Below, piece after piece: positions 7,562 to 18,200 of a DNA stretch of 64,000 nt. How positions within the stretch are numbered: the stretch's first letter is position 1; each line of letters starts with the position of its first letter. The notes under the pieces were generated by a model. That model did not search any database. It had not been told where the DNA came from and worked only from the letters and a program-made list of their open reading frames with translations. The DNA comes from Streptomyces bacillaris (GTDB taxonomy: Bacteria; Actinomycetota; Actinomycetes; Streptomycetales; Streptomycetaceae), in NCBI RefSeq assembly GCF_003268675.1, contig NZ_CP029378.1, positions 4,588,001 through 4,652,000 on the forward strand. Reading direction: 5' to 3'. Position numbers and translations under genes: made by a program.

Positions 7562-10500
7562 GCAGCAGCAGTACGGACCGCTTCCCCGGCCTCCCCGAGG
7601 ACACCGGGACGGACACCGGAAGCGGCGACAGACCGGCCCCCGCAGGCAGTTCCGCCCGCGCAGGCAGCCCCGCCCCCGCAGACGGTACGGACCCGGCAGG
7701 CGAAGGGACCCCCGCCGGAGGTACGGCCTCCGCAGGCAGCACGGGCCCCGCTGGGAGTACGGCCTCCACGGGCGGCAGCGCCTCCGTCGGCAGCACGGAC
7801 GCCTCCGACAGCGGGGGCTCCGCCTCCGCCGGGGCCCGGCCCGCCGCCTCCCTCTCCGACGCCAAGCGGGCCCTGCTCGCCCAGCGGCTGCGGGGCGGCC
7901 GGGCGCGGGCGCGGGCCGCCCAGGCGGTGGCGAGGCGGCCGGAGGGCACCGTCCCCCCGCTCTCCTTCGCGCAGGAACGCCTCTGGTTCATGGAGCAGTT
8001 CGCGCCCGGCACCGCCGCGTACAACATCCCCGTCGCCCGCAGACTGCGCGGCCCGCTCGACCTCCCCGCCCTCCGCCGCGCCCTGGACGCCGTCGTCGCC
8101 CGCCACGAGACCCTGCGCACCCGCTACCCGGCCACCGACGACGGCCGCCCGGTCCTGGAGATCGCCGAGCCCGCCCCCTTCGCCCTGCGCACCGCCGACG
8201 CGGAGGACGAGGCGCACGCGGCCCGGCTGGTGGACGAACTGGGCGCCCTCCCCTTCGACCTGGTCACCGGCCCCCTGATGCACGGCCTGCTGGTCCGCCT
8301 CACCGCCGACGACCACGTCCTCCTCCTCGTCGTGCACCACAGCGTCAGCGACGGCTGGTCCAGCGAGGTGCTGGTCTCCGAGGTGCTGCGCGGCTATACC
8401 GCGTACGCCACCGGGGGCCCCGACCCGCTCCCCGAACTGCCCGTCCAGTATGGCGACTTCGCTCTCTGGCAGCGCGAGCGGCTGACCGGCGGCCGGCTGG
8501 AGGAGGAGGTGGCGTACTGGGCCCGGGAGCTGGCCGACGTACGCCCCCTGGAGCTGCCCACCGACCGCCCCCGCCCCGAACGGCAGACCTTCGAGGGCGC
8601 CGGCTACGGCTTCGACATCGACCGGGAGCTGCTGGAGCGGCTCACCGCCCTCGGCAAGGCGCACGGGGCGACCGTGCACATGGTGCTGCTCGCCGCGTTC
8701 CAGGTGGTGCTGTCCCGGTTCGCCGGGCAGCGCGACTTCGCCGTCGGCTCGCCCGTCGCGGGCCGCCCGGAGCCCGAACTCGAAGGCCTCATCGGGATGT
8801 TCGTCAACGTCCTGGCGCTGCGCGCCCGGCTGGACGGCGACCCCACCTTCACCGAGCTGGTGGGGCGGACCAGGGAGACCTGCCTGGAGGCCTACGCCCA
8901 CCAGGAGCTGCCCTTCGCCCAGTTGGTCTCCGAGCTGAACGTCGAGCGGGACGTCACCCGTTCCCCGGTCTTCCAGGCGGTCCTGGCGATACAGAACTAC
9001 GCCTCGGCCGCCGACACCGCAACCACTGACGGTGAACCGCCCTTGGATGTCGAGCCGTTCGGGCTGCACGCCGCCGGGACCCGGTTCGACCTCGAACTCT
9101 TCCTCATGGAGGGGGAGGGAGGCCTGCGCGGCGCCTTCAACTACAACACGGACCTCTTCGACGAGTCCTCGATCGCCCGGATCGCCGCCCACCTGGGCCG
9201 TTTCCTGCACGCCGCCGCCGACCGGCCCGACGAACCCGTCTCCGTCCACGACGGCCTCGACCCGGCCGAGCGGCACCGGCTGCTCACCGAGTGGAACGAC
9301 ACGGCCGTCGAAGCCGTCGAATCCGTCGGGGCCTCCGAGGCCTCCGAGGCCGGTGGCGCCGAGACCCTGACCGCGCTCATCGCCGCGCAGACCGCCCGTA
9401 CGCCGGACGCCGTCGCGGTCGAGTTCGGTGCCGGCTCCCTGACCTTCGCGGAGCTGGACCGGGCCGCCGACCGGATCGCCCGGCGGCTGACCCGCGCCGG
9501 GGCCGGGCCCGGCACCCTGGTGGCGGTCAGCGCCGAGCGCTCGCTCGACCTGGTCGCGGGGCTCCTCGGCGTGCTCAGGTCCGGTGCCGGATACACCCCG
9601 CTCGACCCGGAGTACCCGGCCGAGCGCCTCGCCTTCATGCTGGCCGACAGCGGCGCCGGGATCCTCCTCACCCAGCGCGGACTGCCGGCGCCCGAGGGGT
9701 GCGCGGCGCGCGTCCTGCTGCTCGACGAGGAGGACGATCAAGAGGGTTCGTACGACGGCGAGTTGGCGGCCCCGGGCCCCGACGACATCGCGTACATGAT
9801 CTACACCTCGGGCTCCACCGGCCGCCCCAAGGGCGTGCCCAACACCCACCGCTCCATCGTCAACAGGCTGCGCTGGATGGCCCGTACGTACGGAGTCGGC
9901 CCCGACGACCGCGTACTCCACAAGACCCCGACCGGCTTCGACGTCTCGGTCTGGGAGCTGTTCCTGCCGCTGATCACCGGGGCCCGGCTGGTCGTGACGG
10001 CGCCCGGCGGCCACAAGGACGCGGCCCATCTGCGCGACACCATCGCCGGGCACGGCGTCACCGTCGCGCACTTCGTCCCCGCCATGCTCGACGTGTTCCT
10101 CGCGGAGGACGACGTCGAGCGGTGCGTCTCGCTGCGGCGCGTGGTGTGCAGCGGCGAGGAGCTGGCCCCGCACACCGCCCGCGCGTTCACCGCCCGGCTG
10201 CCCGGGTGCGCGCTCGCCAACCTGTACGGGCCGACCGAGGCGGCCGTCGACGTGACGAGCTGGGAGTGCGAGGGCGAGCTGGACGCCGTCCCCATCGGCG
10301 CCCCCGTCGACAACACCCGGCTGTACGTGCTCGACGCCGAGCTGCGCCCGCTGCCCCCGGGCACCCCGGGCGAGCTGCACATCGGCGGGGTCCAGGTCTC
10401 CGTCGGCTACCACCGCAGGCCGGGGCTGACGGCCGCGCGGTACGTCCCCGACCCGTACGGCCCGCCCGGCTCCCGCCTCTACCGCACCGGCGACCTGGCC

Positions 10501-13500
10501 CGCTGGCGGGCGGACGGGCAACTGGAGCACCTGGGCCGGATCGACCAGCAGGTCAAGATCCGGGGCCAGCGCATCGAACCCGGCGAGATCGAGGCCGCGT
10601 TGCGCGCCGAGCCCGGCATCACCGCCGCCGCCGTGATCGTCCGCGAGGACAACCCGGGCGACAAGCGGTTGGTGGCGTACCTGGTGGCCGGAGGCGCCAC
10701 GGAGGCCGCCGCACCGGAGGCCGCCGCGCCCGTCGACGGGGCCGCCGCACCGGAGGCCGGGGAGAGCGCCCCTCAGGAGAACGCCCGCCAGGAGAGGGCC
10801 CCTTGGGAGCCCGACCCCGCCGAGCTGCGCACCGCGCTCCGCCGCACCCTGCCCGACTACATGGTCCCCGCCGCCTTCGTCACCCTGGACGCGCTGCCGC
10901 TCTTCCCGAACGGCAAGCTCGACCGCCGCGCCCTGCCCGCCCCGCAGGCCCGCCGCACCGGAGGTGCGCTCGCCGCGCCCGAGACCGAGACCGAGCGGGT
11001 GCTGGCCGGGATCTGGGCGGAGATCCTGACGCTGCCCGAAGTCGGCGTGGACGACGACTTCTTCGACCTCGGCGGCCACTCGCTGCTCGCCACCCAGGTC
11101 ATCGCCCGCGCCCGCAAGCGGCTGCCCGAGGTGGGGGCCCGGCCGGTCAGCGTGATGGACCTGTTCACCTCCCGTACGGTCCGCGAACTCGCCGTCCTCG
11201 CGGACCTGGACGAGTCCGAGCGCGGCCCCCGCCACCTGCTGCACCGGCTGACCCGCGCCACCCCCGCCGACTCCCGGATCCTGTCGTACGTCTGTGTCCC
11301 GTACGGCGGTGGCAGCGCGGTCGTCTACCAGCCGGTGGCCGACGAACTGCCGCCCGGCTACGACCTGTGGTCCGTCGCCATCCCCGGCCACGACATGGGC
11401 GTCACCGAGGAGCATCTGCCCTTCGACGAGCTGGCCGAGAAGATCGCGACGGAGATACGCGAACGGGTCGAGGGCCCCATCGCCCTCTACGGCCACTGCG
11501 CGGTCGGCAGCGCGCTGACCGTCGCCGTCGGCCGCCTCCTCGAAGCGGCCGGCCGGGAGGTCGAAGCCCTGTACATCGGGGCCCAGTTCCCCTTCGCCCG
11601 GCCGCGCGGCCGGGTCCTCGGACTGCTCAGCCGCATCTCCGCGCTGGACCCGCTGCTGAGCGACCGCGTCTACTTCAACTGGCTGCGCTCCATGGGCGCC
11701 GAGGTCGGTGACCTCGACGAGGCCCAGATGAAGTTCATGATCGGCAACATGCGGGCCGACTCACGGGCGGCGGAGGAGTACTTCACCGAGGTCCTGGCCG
11801 AGGTCGAGGACGGCGGAGCCCTGCTGCGCGCCCCGGTGATCAGCGTGATCGGCGACCGGGACCCCGCCACCGACTTCTTCGAGGAGCGCTACCGCGAGTG
11901 GCAACTCCTCGCGGAGCGCTCGGCGTTGGCCGTCCTGGACGAGGGCGGGCACTTCTTCCTCAAGTACCGTGCCCGGGAACTCGCCGAGATCATCACCCGC
12001 ACGCACCCGGCCGTGCTGGCCGGTACGGCGGTCCGCGAGCTGCCCCCGCGGGCGGAGGACGGGCCGTGGTGGTTCCACGGGGTGAGCGGCAGGGACGTAC
12101 CGGTCGCGGAGGCCGATGACGTACGGGACGACGTACGGCAGGAGGAGACCGCGCCGACGGGCGGCGAAGGTCCCACGGACGGGCCGACGGAGGCCCCTGC
12201 CTCCGGCTCCGACACGGCTTCCGGCCTCTCTCCCGCCCCCGACACCGCTTCCGGCCCCGCCCCCGGCATGGGGCGCTTCCTGGCCGTCGCGCTGGGCCAG
12301 TTGATCACCATCACCGGGTCCGCGCTGACCGAGTTCGCGCTGCCCGTGTGGATCTACATGGAGACCGGCTCGATGGGCAAGTACGCCCTCTACGCCGTGA
12401 TCGGGATGCTCCCCGGCATCCTCGTCGGCCCGCTGGCCGGAGCGGTCGTCGACCGGCTCGACCGCCGCCGGGTCATGCTCGCCGCCAGTGCCGTCGCCGG
12501 TTCCACCCAGGGCGCCCTGCTGACGCTGCTGCTGAGCGGGAACCTCTCCTCCTGGCACATCTACGTGCTCCTCGGGATGCTCTCGGTCGCCCTCACCTTC
12601 CAGCGGCTCGCGTACGCCTCCTCCGTACCGCAGCTGGTCCCCAAGCGGTATCTCGGTCACGCCAACGGCATCACCCAAATGGCCTTCGGCTTCGCCCAGT
12701 TCATCGTGCCGCTGGCCGCCGTGGCGCTGATGGCGGGCATCGGGCTCAAGGGCATCCTCATCCTGGACGTGACCGGCTACGCCGTCGCCATCACGGTGCT
12801 GCTGCTCGTCAAGTTCCCCAAGACCCTGCCCTGGACGCGGCGCGAGTCGCTGGTGGCCGAGATCAAGAACGGGTTCGCCTACTCCTGGAAGAACCGGGGC
12901 TTCCGGGCGATGCTCCTCTGGTTCGCCGCGCTGAACATCTTCCTCTCGCCGCTCTTCCTGCTCGTCACCCCGCTGGTGCTCTCCTTCGACTCGCTGGAGT
13001 CGGTGGCCCGGGTCGCGGTGGCCGGAGGCGCGGGCGCCATCCTCGGCGGGATCGCGATGGGCTTCTGGGGCGGCCCGAAGCGGAACCGGATGCAGGGCAT
13101 GCTGGGCCTGGCCGGGCTGCTGGCGGTGGCGAGCGCGCTGGTCGGGGTGCGGGCGGACCTGTGGATCATCGGCATCGGGGCGTTCGGCATGTCCTGCGCG
13201 CTCTCCATGGTCAACGGCGTCTACACGACGATCGTCCAGATCAAGGTGCCGCAGCGCTTCCACGGCCGGGTCTTCGCCCTGAACACCCTGGTCGCCTGGT
13301 CCACCCTGCCGATCGGCCACGGGATCATCGCCCCGGCGGGCTCCGCTTTCTTCGGCCCGATGTTCGAGGACGGCGGTTCGCTGACCTCGACGGTGGGCGC
13401 CCTCATCGGTACGGGGCCGGGGCGCGGGATCGGATTCATGTACCTGCTCTTCGGGGCGGCGATGCTGGGTCTGGTCGTGGTCGGCCTGCGGCTGCGGGTG

Positions 13501-13731
13501 CTGGCCCGCTTCGACCTGGACGTGCCGGACGCACTGCCGGACGACCTGGTGGGCATCCAGGAGCGCGAGCGCCGGGTGAAGGCGGCCCGCGCGAAGAAGG
13601 CGAAGGCCGCTGCTTCCGTTCCCGCCGCCCCCGCCACGGACACCACTCCCACGCACGACGACACCCCCACGCACGACGACACCCCCACGGACGACGACAC
13701 CCCCGCCCGCACCGTGGAGGCAGCCCGATGA
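7558..13731 (+). CDS. NRPS C-A(Ser)-T-TE fused to an MFS exporter
   Basis: A 2057-residue fusion. Residues 1-105 are disordered, rich in Gly/Ala/Ser. Condensation domain about 128-560 (HHSVSDG at 260-266); adenylation about 605-1120 with pocket D-V-W-H-V-S-L-V-D-K, the classical L-serine code; carrier about 1140-1205 (Ser1174); thioesterase about 1238-1490; linker; MFS transporter about 1571-2015 with around 12 helices; basic tail with a THDDTP repeat. In the thioesterase the nucleophile elbow reads GHCAVG, placing Cys1314 where Ser is usual, with His1465 in DEGGHF and an Asp in GDRDPAT as likely partners. As the only TE in the operon it should be the last module, releasing a Ser-ended product directly to its own exporter in the membrane. 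ATGA overlaps at both ends show coupling. The fusion is one uninterrupted frame. Confidence 0.92.
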   Translation: MSSSSTDRFPGLPEDTGTDTGSGDRPAPAGSSARAGSPAPADGTDPAGEGTPAGGTASAGSTGPAGSTASTGGSASVGSTDASDSGGSASAGARPAASLSDAKRALLAQRLRGGRARARAAQAVARRPEGTVPPLSFAQERLWFMEQFAPGTAAYNIPVARRLRGPLDLPALRRALDAVVARHETLRTRYPATDDGRPVLEIAEPAPFALRTADAEDEAHAARLVDELGALPFDLVTGPLMHGLLVRLTADDHVLLLVVHHSVSDGWSSEVLVSEVLRGYTAYATGGPDPLPELPVQYGDFALWQRERLTGGRLEEEVAYWARELADVRPLELPTDRPRPERQTFEGAGYGFDIDRELLERLTALGKAHGATVHMVLLAAFQVVLSRFAGQRDFAVGSPVAGRPEPELEGLIGMFVNVLALRARLDGDPTFTELVGRTRETCLEAYAHQELPFAQLVSELNVERDVTRSPVFQAVLAIQNYASAADTATTDGEPPLDVEPFGLHAAGTRFDLELFLMEGEGGLRGAFNYNTDLFDESSIARIAAHLGRFLHAAADRPDEPVSVHDGLDPAERHRLLTEWNDTAVEAVESVGASEASEAGGAETLTALIAAQTARTPDAVAVEFGAGSLTFAELDRAADRIARRLTRAGAGPGTLVAVSAERSLDLVAGLLGVLRSGAGYTPLDPEYPAERLAFMLADSGAGILLTQRGLPAPEGCAARVLLLDEEDDQEGSYDGELAAPGPDDIAYMIYTSGSTGRPKGVPNTHRSIVNRLRWMARTYGVGPDDRVLHKTPTGFDVSVWELFLPLITGARLVVTAPGGHKDAAHLRDTIAGHGVTVAHFVPAMLDVFLAEDDVERCVSLRRVVCSGEELAPHTARAFTARLPGCALANLYGPTEAAVDVTSWECEGELDAVPIGAPVDNTRLYVLDAELRPLPPGTPGELHIGGVQVSVGYHRRPGLTAARYVPDPYGPPGSRLYRTGDLARWRADGQLEHLGRIDQQVKIRGQRIEPGEIEAALRAEPGITAAAVIVREDNPGDKRLVAYLVAGGATEAAAPEAAAPVDGAAAPEAGESAPQENARQERAPWEPDPAELRTALRRTLPDYMVPAAFVTLDALPLFPNGKLDRRALPAPQARRTGGALAAPETETERVLAGIWAEILTLPEVGVDDDFFDLGGHSLLATQVIARARKRLPEVGARPVSVMDLFTSRTVRELAVLADLDESERGPRHLLHRLTRATPADSRILSYVCVPYGGGSAVVYQPVADELPPGYDLWSVAIPGHDMGVTEEHLPFDELAEKIATEIRERVEGPIALYGHCAVGSALTVAVGRLLEAAGREVEALYIGAQFPFARPRGRVLGLLSRISALDPLLSDRVYFNWLRSMGAEVGDLDEAQMKFMIGNMRADSRAAEEYFTEVLAEVEDGGALLRAPVISVIGDRDPATDFFEERYREWQLLAERSALAVLDEGGHFFLKYRARELAEIITRTHPAVLAGTAVRELPPRAEDGPWWFHGVSGRDVPVAEADDVRDDVRQEETAPTGGEGPTDGPTEAPASGSDTASGLSPAPDTASGPAPGMGRFLAVALGQLITITGSALTEFALPVWIYMETGSMGKYALYAVIGMLPGILVGPLAGAVVDRLDRRRVMLAASAVAGSTQGALLTLLLSGNLSSWHIYVLLGMLSVALTFQRLAYASSVPQLVPKRYLGHANGITQMAFGFAQFIVPLAAVALMAGIGLKGILILDVTGYAVAITVLLLVKFPKTLPWTRRESLVAEIKNGFAYSWKNRGFRAMLLWFAALNIFLSPLFLLVTPLVLSFDSLESVARVAVAGGAGAILGGIAMGFWGGPKRNRMQGMLGLAGLLAVASALVGVRADLWIIGIGAFGMSCALSMVNGVYTTIVQIKVPQRFHGRVFALNTLVAWSTLPIGHGIIAPAGSAFFGPMFEDGGSLTSTVGALIGTGPGRGIGFMYLLFGAAMLGLVVVGLRLRVLARFDLDVPDALPDDLVGIQERERRVKAARAKKAKAAASVPAAPATDTTPTHDDTPTHDDTPTDDDTPARTVEAAR

Positions 13732-15278
13732 CCACCGCCCCGTACCGCGCTCCCGCCCCGCCCCCCTCCCGGATCGGCGGGCCCTCCACCCTGCCCGCCC
13801 TGCTCGCCCACCGTGCGGGCGCCGAGCCCGAGCGGCCCGCGCTGATCTGCGGCCCGCACACGCTGACCTTCGGCGCCTGGTACGCGCGGGCCATGGCCCT
13901 GGCCTCCGGGCTGCGGTCGCGGGGGCTGGAGCCGGGGGAGCGGATCGTGCTCCGGTACGGCAGCGGGGACTGGACCGCGTACGCCGTCGCGTACTGCGGG
14001 GTCCTGCGCGCCGGGCTGGTGGCCGTACCCCTCTCGGACCGGCAGGCCCCCGCCGTCGCCGCCCATGTCCTCGCGGACAGCGGGGCGTCGGGCGTCCTCC
14101 ACCCGCCCGGCGCACAGTTGCCGCCCGGGATGCTGCCCGACGGGGTGTGGGCGGCGACGGAGGAGGAGATCGAGGCGGAGGGCGCGGCCCGGACGGCGGT
14201 GCTCCGCGCCCCGGACCCCGGCGCCCGCGCCCAGATCCTCTACACCTCCGGCACCACCGGCACCCCCAAGGGCGTCACCGCCACCCACGGCAATCTGGCG
14301 CACGGCTGCACGCTCGACGAGCGGCGCCGCCCGCTGCGCCACTCCCGCCACTTCCTGCACGCCTTCCCCGTCGGCACCAACGCCGGGCAGACCATGCTGG
14401 TCAACGCGCTCGACTCGGCCGCCACCGCCGTGGCCGCACCGCAGTTCACCCCGGGGCGGTTCGCGCGGCTCATCGAGGAGTACGAGGCAGGCAGCGTCTT
14501 CCTCGTCCCGTCCATGGCCATCGAACTGCTGAACTCTGCCTCCGCCGGCCGGTACGCCACCGACAGCGTCCGGCTGGTCGGCTCGACCGCCGCCGCCCTG
14601 CCGCAGCCGGTCGCGCTCGGTCTGGCCCGCGCCTTCCCCCGCGCCCAGATCGTCAACTACTACACCTCCACCGAGGCCGCCCCCGCCCAGGTCACCCTGC
14701 TCTTCGACCCCGAACGCCCCGGCTCCCCGGGCCGCCCCGCCTCCCTGCGCGACCTGCGCATCACCACCGCCGACGGCACCCCGCTGCCGCCCGGCGAGGC
14801 CGGTGAGGTGTGGCTCCGCACCCCGGCAGCCCCGCGCGCCTACCTCGGCCCGGCCGGGGAGGCTGCAGACGCCGGTGAGGAGGTCTTCCAGGGCCGGTGG
14901 GTGCGGATGGGGGACCTCGGACTGTTGGACGAGGAGGGGTATCTGCACCTGCTCGACCGGGAGCGGGACGTGGTCAAGTCCGGTGCGTACAAGGTCTCCA
15001 CGCTCCAGGTGGAGGGCGCGCTGCACGCCCACCCGCAGGTGGTGGACGCGGCCGCGTTCGGCATTCCGCACCCCGTGCTGGGGGCGGTCGTCGCCGCCGT
15101 GGTCGTGGTGCGCGGCGAGCTGACCGGGCCCGCGCTGCGGACCTTCCTGCTCGACCGGCTGGCCGCCCACGAACTCCCCGCCCGCCTGCTGTTCCGCCCC
15201 TCCCTGCCGCGCAACGAGGGCGGCAAGATCCTCAAGCGCGAGCTGCGCCTGCTCCTGGACGACGAGGCCCTGCGATGA
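13728..15278 (+). CDS. AMP-forming acyl/aryl ligase (ANL family), stand-alone
   Basis: A 516-residue adenylate-forming enzyme without a carrier domain. P-loop-like ILYTSGTTGTPKG near residue 170, YYTSTEAAP for motif A5, MGDLGLLDEEGYLHLLDRERDVVKSGAYKVS for A7-A8, and NEGGKILKREL with the catalytic lysine near the C-terminus. It should activate a carboxylic acid as an acyl-adenylate and transfer it to CoA or to a carrier protein. Inside this operon the obvious partner is the free carrier protein at 18779, making it a candidate starter-unit loader. The pocket differs from amino-acid A domains (no FDxSxxE motif), so a fatty or aromatic acid is more likely than an amino acid. ATGA overlaps join it to both neighbours. 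Confidence 0.85.
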   Translation: MTTAPYRAPAPPPSRIGGPSTLPALLAHRAGAEPERPALICGPHTLTFGAWYARAMALASGLRSRGLEPGERIVLRYGSGDWTAYAVAYCGVLRAGLVAVPLSDRQAPAVAAHVLADSGASGVLHPPGAQLPPGMLPDGVWAATEEEIEAEGAARTAVLRAPDPGARAQILYTSGTTGTPKGVTATHGNLAHGCTLDERRRPLRHSRHFLHAFPVGTNAGQTMLVNALDSAATAVAAPQFTPGRFARLIEEYEAGSVFLVPSMAIELLNSASAGRYATDSVRLVGSTAAALPQPVALGLARAFPRAQIVNYYTSTEAAPAQVTLLFDPERPGSPGRPASLRDLRITTADGTPLPPGEAGEVWLRTPAAPRAYLGPAGEAADAGEEVFQGRWVRMGDLGLLDEEGYLHLLDRERDVVKSGAYKVSTLQVEGALHAHPQVVDAAAFGIPHPVLGAVVAAVVVVRGELTGPALRTFLLDRLAAHELPARLLFRPSLPRNEGGKILKRELRLLLDDEALR

Positions 15279-18200
15279 CGACGCCCTTCCCCTCCCGCCC
15301 GCTCACCCCGGCCCAGCACGGGCTGTGGGTCACCGAACAGGTGCTGGCCCCCGGCGCCGCCCACCACCTCGCGCTCACCGTCCGGTTCCCCGACCCGCCG
15401 GACCCGGCGACGCTCGCCGCCCGCTGCGCCCGCCTCCTGGAGCGGCAGCCGGTCCTGCGCTCCCGGGTCGACCCGGACGGGCCCGCGCTCGCCCCGGCGA
15501 CCGGCCCCGCCCCCGAGCTGCGCCATCTGGCCTGCACGGCCGATGAGTTGGACGCGCTGCTCGCGAAGGAGAGCGCCCGGCCGTTCGATCTGGCCGAGGG
15601 GCCTCTCGTACGGTTCGCGCTGGTGACGGCCGGGGGCGGGCTGCCGGTGCTGCACGTCGTCGTCCACCATCTGGTTTTCGACGGCGCCTCCAAGGACGTG
15701 CTGCTCGCGGAGATCCACGGCGTCGAGACCACCCCCGGCCACCCGGACGCCCAGGTGGGTGCTGACGAGCCGGACGGCCAAGCGGTCGCCCTGGCGCGGG
15801 AGTTCTGGTCGGAGCGCTGGCACGAACCGGCTCCCCCTGTCCTCCCCGGGCTGGCCTCCTCCGTACGGGACGCCACCGCCCCCGCCCCCGGTGGAGCCGT
15901 CCCCTTCGCCCTCGGCCCCGCGCTCGACGCCCGCCTCACCGAGACCGCCGGGGTGCTCGGCGTCACCCGCTTCGAACTCCTCCTCGCCCTCTGGCACACC
16001 CTGCTCTTCCGGTACGGCAACCAGGCGCCCGTCACCGCCCTGGAGCTGTCCACCCGCCTCCCCGGCAGCCCCGAACGCATCGGGCTGTACGTGAACGAGC
16101 TGCCGGTCTTCACCCACCCGGACCCGGACCGCCCCTTCGCGGACTACGCCCGGGAGGTCCGCGCCGCGCTGCGGGAGGTGTACGCCCACCGGCCCGTCCC
16201 GCTCGGCCGCGCGGTCGGCGGCCTCACCCCGCGTACCGCCATCGCCCCGCTCTCGGTCAGCTTCCGCCGCCGCACCGGGTGGGAGGCGGAGGAGGCGCCG
16301 GGCGTCACCGTCGACTGGATCGGCTTCACCCACGCCGTACGCAACCTCGCCCACCTCCAACTGGTCGACGGGCCGGACGGTGTGACGGGCTCGTTCCAGT
16401 ACCGGACCGACGCCTTCGAGCCCGGCGCGCCTGCCCGGATCGTGGGCCACTTCCGTACGCTGCTCGACGCCGTGCTGACCGCGCCCGGGGCCACCGAGGC
16501 CGCGCTCGCCGGGCTGCCGCTGCTGGCGGGCGAGGAGCTGGCGGCGGCCCTGAACGCGGGCAACGACCTGCCGGCCGCCTGCCCGGACGGTGCCACGGTG
16601 GTGTCGATGTTCGCGGACCGGGCGGCGGAGGACCCGGATGCCGTGGCGGTGGTGACGGCGGACGGTACGGAGCTGTCGTACGGCGAACTCCGGTCGCGGG
16701 TGCACGCGTTCGCGGACCGGCTGACCGCCGCCGGGCTCGGTGCCGGGGACCTGGTGGGCGTGCAGATCGGCCGCTCGGTGGGCGAACTCGTGCCTGTGCT
16801 GGGCGTGTTGACGGCGGGCGCGGCCTATGTGCCCCTGGACCCCGGATACCCGGCCGAGCGGCTGGAGTTCGTACGGTCGGACGCGGGCCTGGCGGCGCTC
16901 GTGGTGGAGGGCCCGGCGCCGGAGGGTCTTCCGGCAGGCCTGGCCGTCCTGGCCCCCGACGCGGGGGAGGGGTGTGTGCCCGCGCCTGAGTCCGGGGCTG
17001 TGCGTGCCTCCGGTCCGGCCGCCGGGGACCCCGCGTACGTCATCTACACCTCGGGCTCCACCGGGCGCCCCAAGGGCGTGGAGATCCCGCACCGGGCGCT
17101 GGCCAACCTGCTGGCGACCATGGCGGACCACATCGAGGCGGGCCCCCGGGACCGGTGGCTCGGGCTCACCTCGCTCTCCTTCGACATCTCCACCGTGGAG
17201 CTGCTGCTGCCCCTGGCGACCGGGGCGCGCGTCGTTCTCGTCCCCGAGGGGCAGCAGCGCGACGGCGGCGCCCTGGTGAAGCTGATCGAGGCCCACGGCA
17301 TCACCCACGTCCAGGCCACGCCGAGTAGTTGGCGGCTGATGCTCGCCGCCGGGCTCCACCACCCGGGGCTGGTGGCCGTCGCGGGCGGCGAGGCGCTGCC
17401 GGAGCCCCTGGCGGAGGAACTCGGCGCGGTCTGTGGCCGGTTGGTTAACGTCTACGGCCCCACCGAGACGACGGTGTGGTCCACCCTGGCCCACCTCACC
17501 ACCGGCGCCCCCGTCACGATCGGCCGCCCGCTGGCCGCGACGAGGGCGTACGTCCTCGATGAACGCGGCACGCCCGTACCGGACTTCATTCCCGGCGAAC
17601 TCCACCTCGGCGGCGCGGGCGTGGCCCACGGCTACCGGGGCCGCCCCGGGCTGACCGCCCAGCGCTTCGTCCCCGACCCCTGGGGCCCGCCCGGCTCACG
17701 GCTCTACCGGACCGGCGACCTCGTGCGCCGACTCCCGGACGGACGGCTGGAGTTCGTGGGCCGCCTCGACAGCCAGGTGAAGCTGCGCGGCCACCGGATC
17801 GAGCTGGGGGAGATCGAGGCCCGGATCGTGGAGGACGCGCGGGTCTCCCAGGCGGTGGTGGTCCTGGACGGCGGCGGTGGCGCGGGCGGGGCGGGTGCCG
17901 GGGCCGGTGCGGATGCCGGTGCTGATGCGGGTGCGGATGCCCGGCTGGTGGCGTACGTCGTGGGTGCGGGTGCGGGTGCGGGTGCGGGTGCGGGCGCTGG
18001 TACGGGTCCCGGTCCCGGTCCCGGTGTCGGTCCCGGTGTCGGTACGGGAGAGGTCCCGGCCGCCGAGGAGCTGCGCGAGCGCCTCGCGCGCACGCTGCCC
18101 GCCGCGATGGTGCCTGCGGTCTGGGTCTCGCTGCCCGCCCTGCCCCTCACCCCCAACGGCAAGGTCGACCGGGCGAGGCTGCCCGAGCCCCCGAGGCTCC

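Noticed and set aside
7234..11496. 1420-codon open frame on the minus strand
   Set aside because: It is antisense to the second NRPS gene; its composition (Gly/Arg/Pro/Asp-rich, no motifs) is what GC-rich codons give when read backwards.
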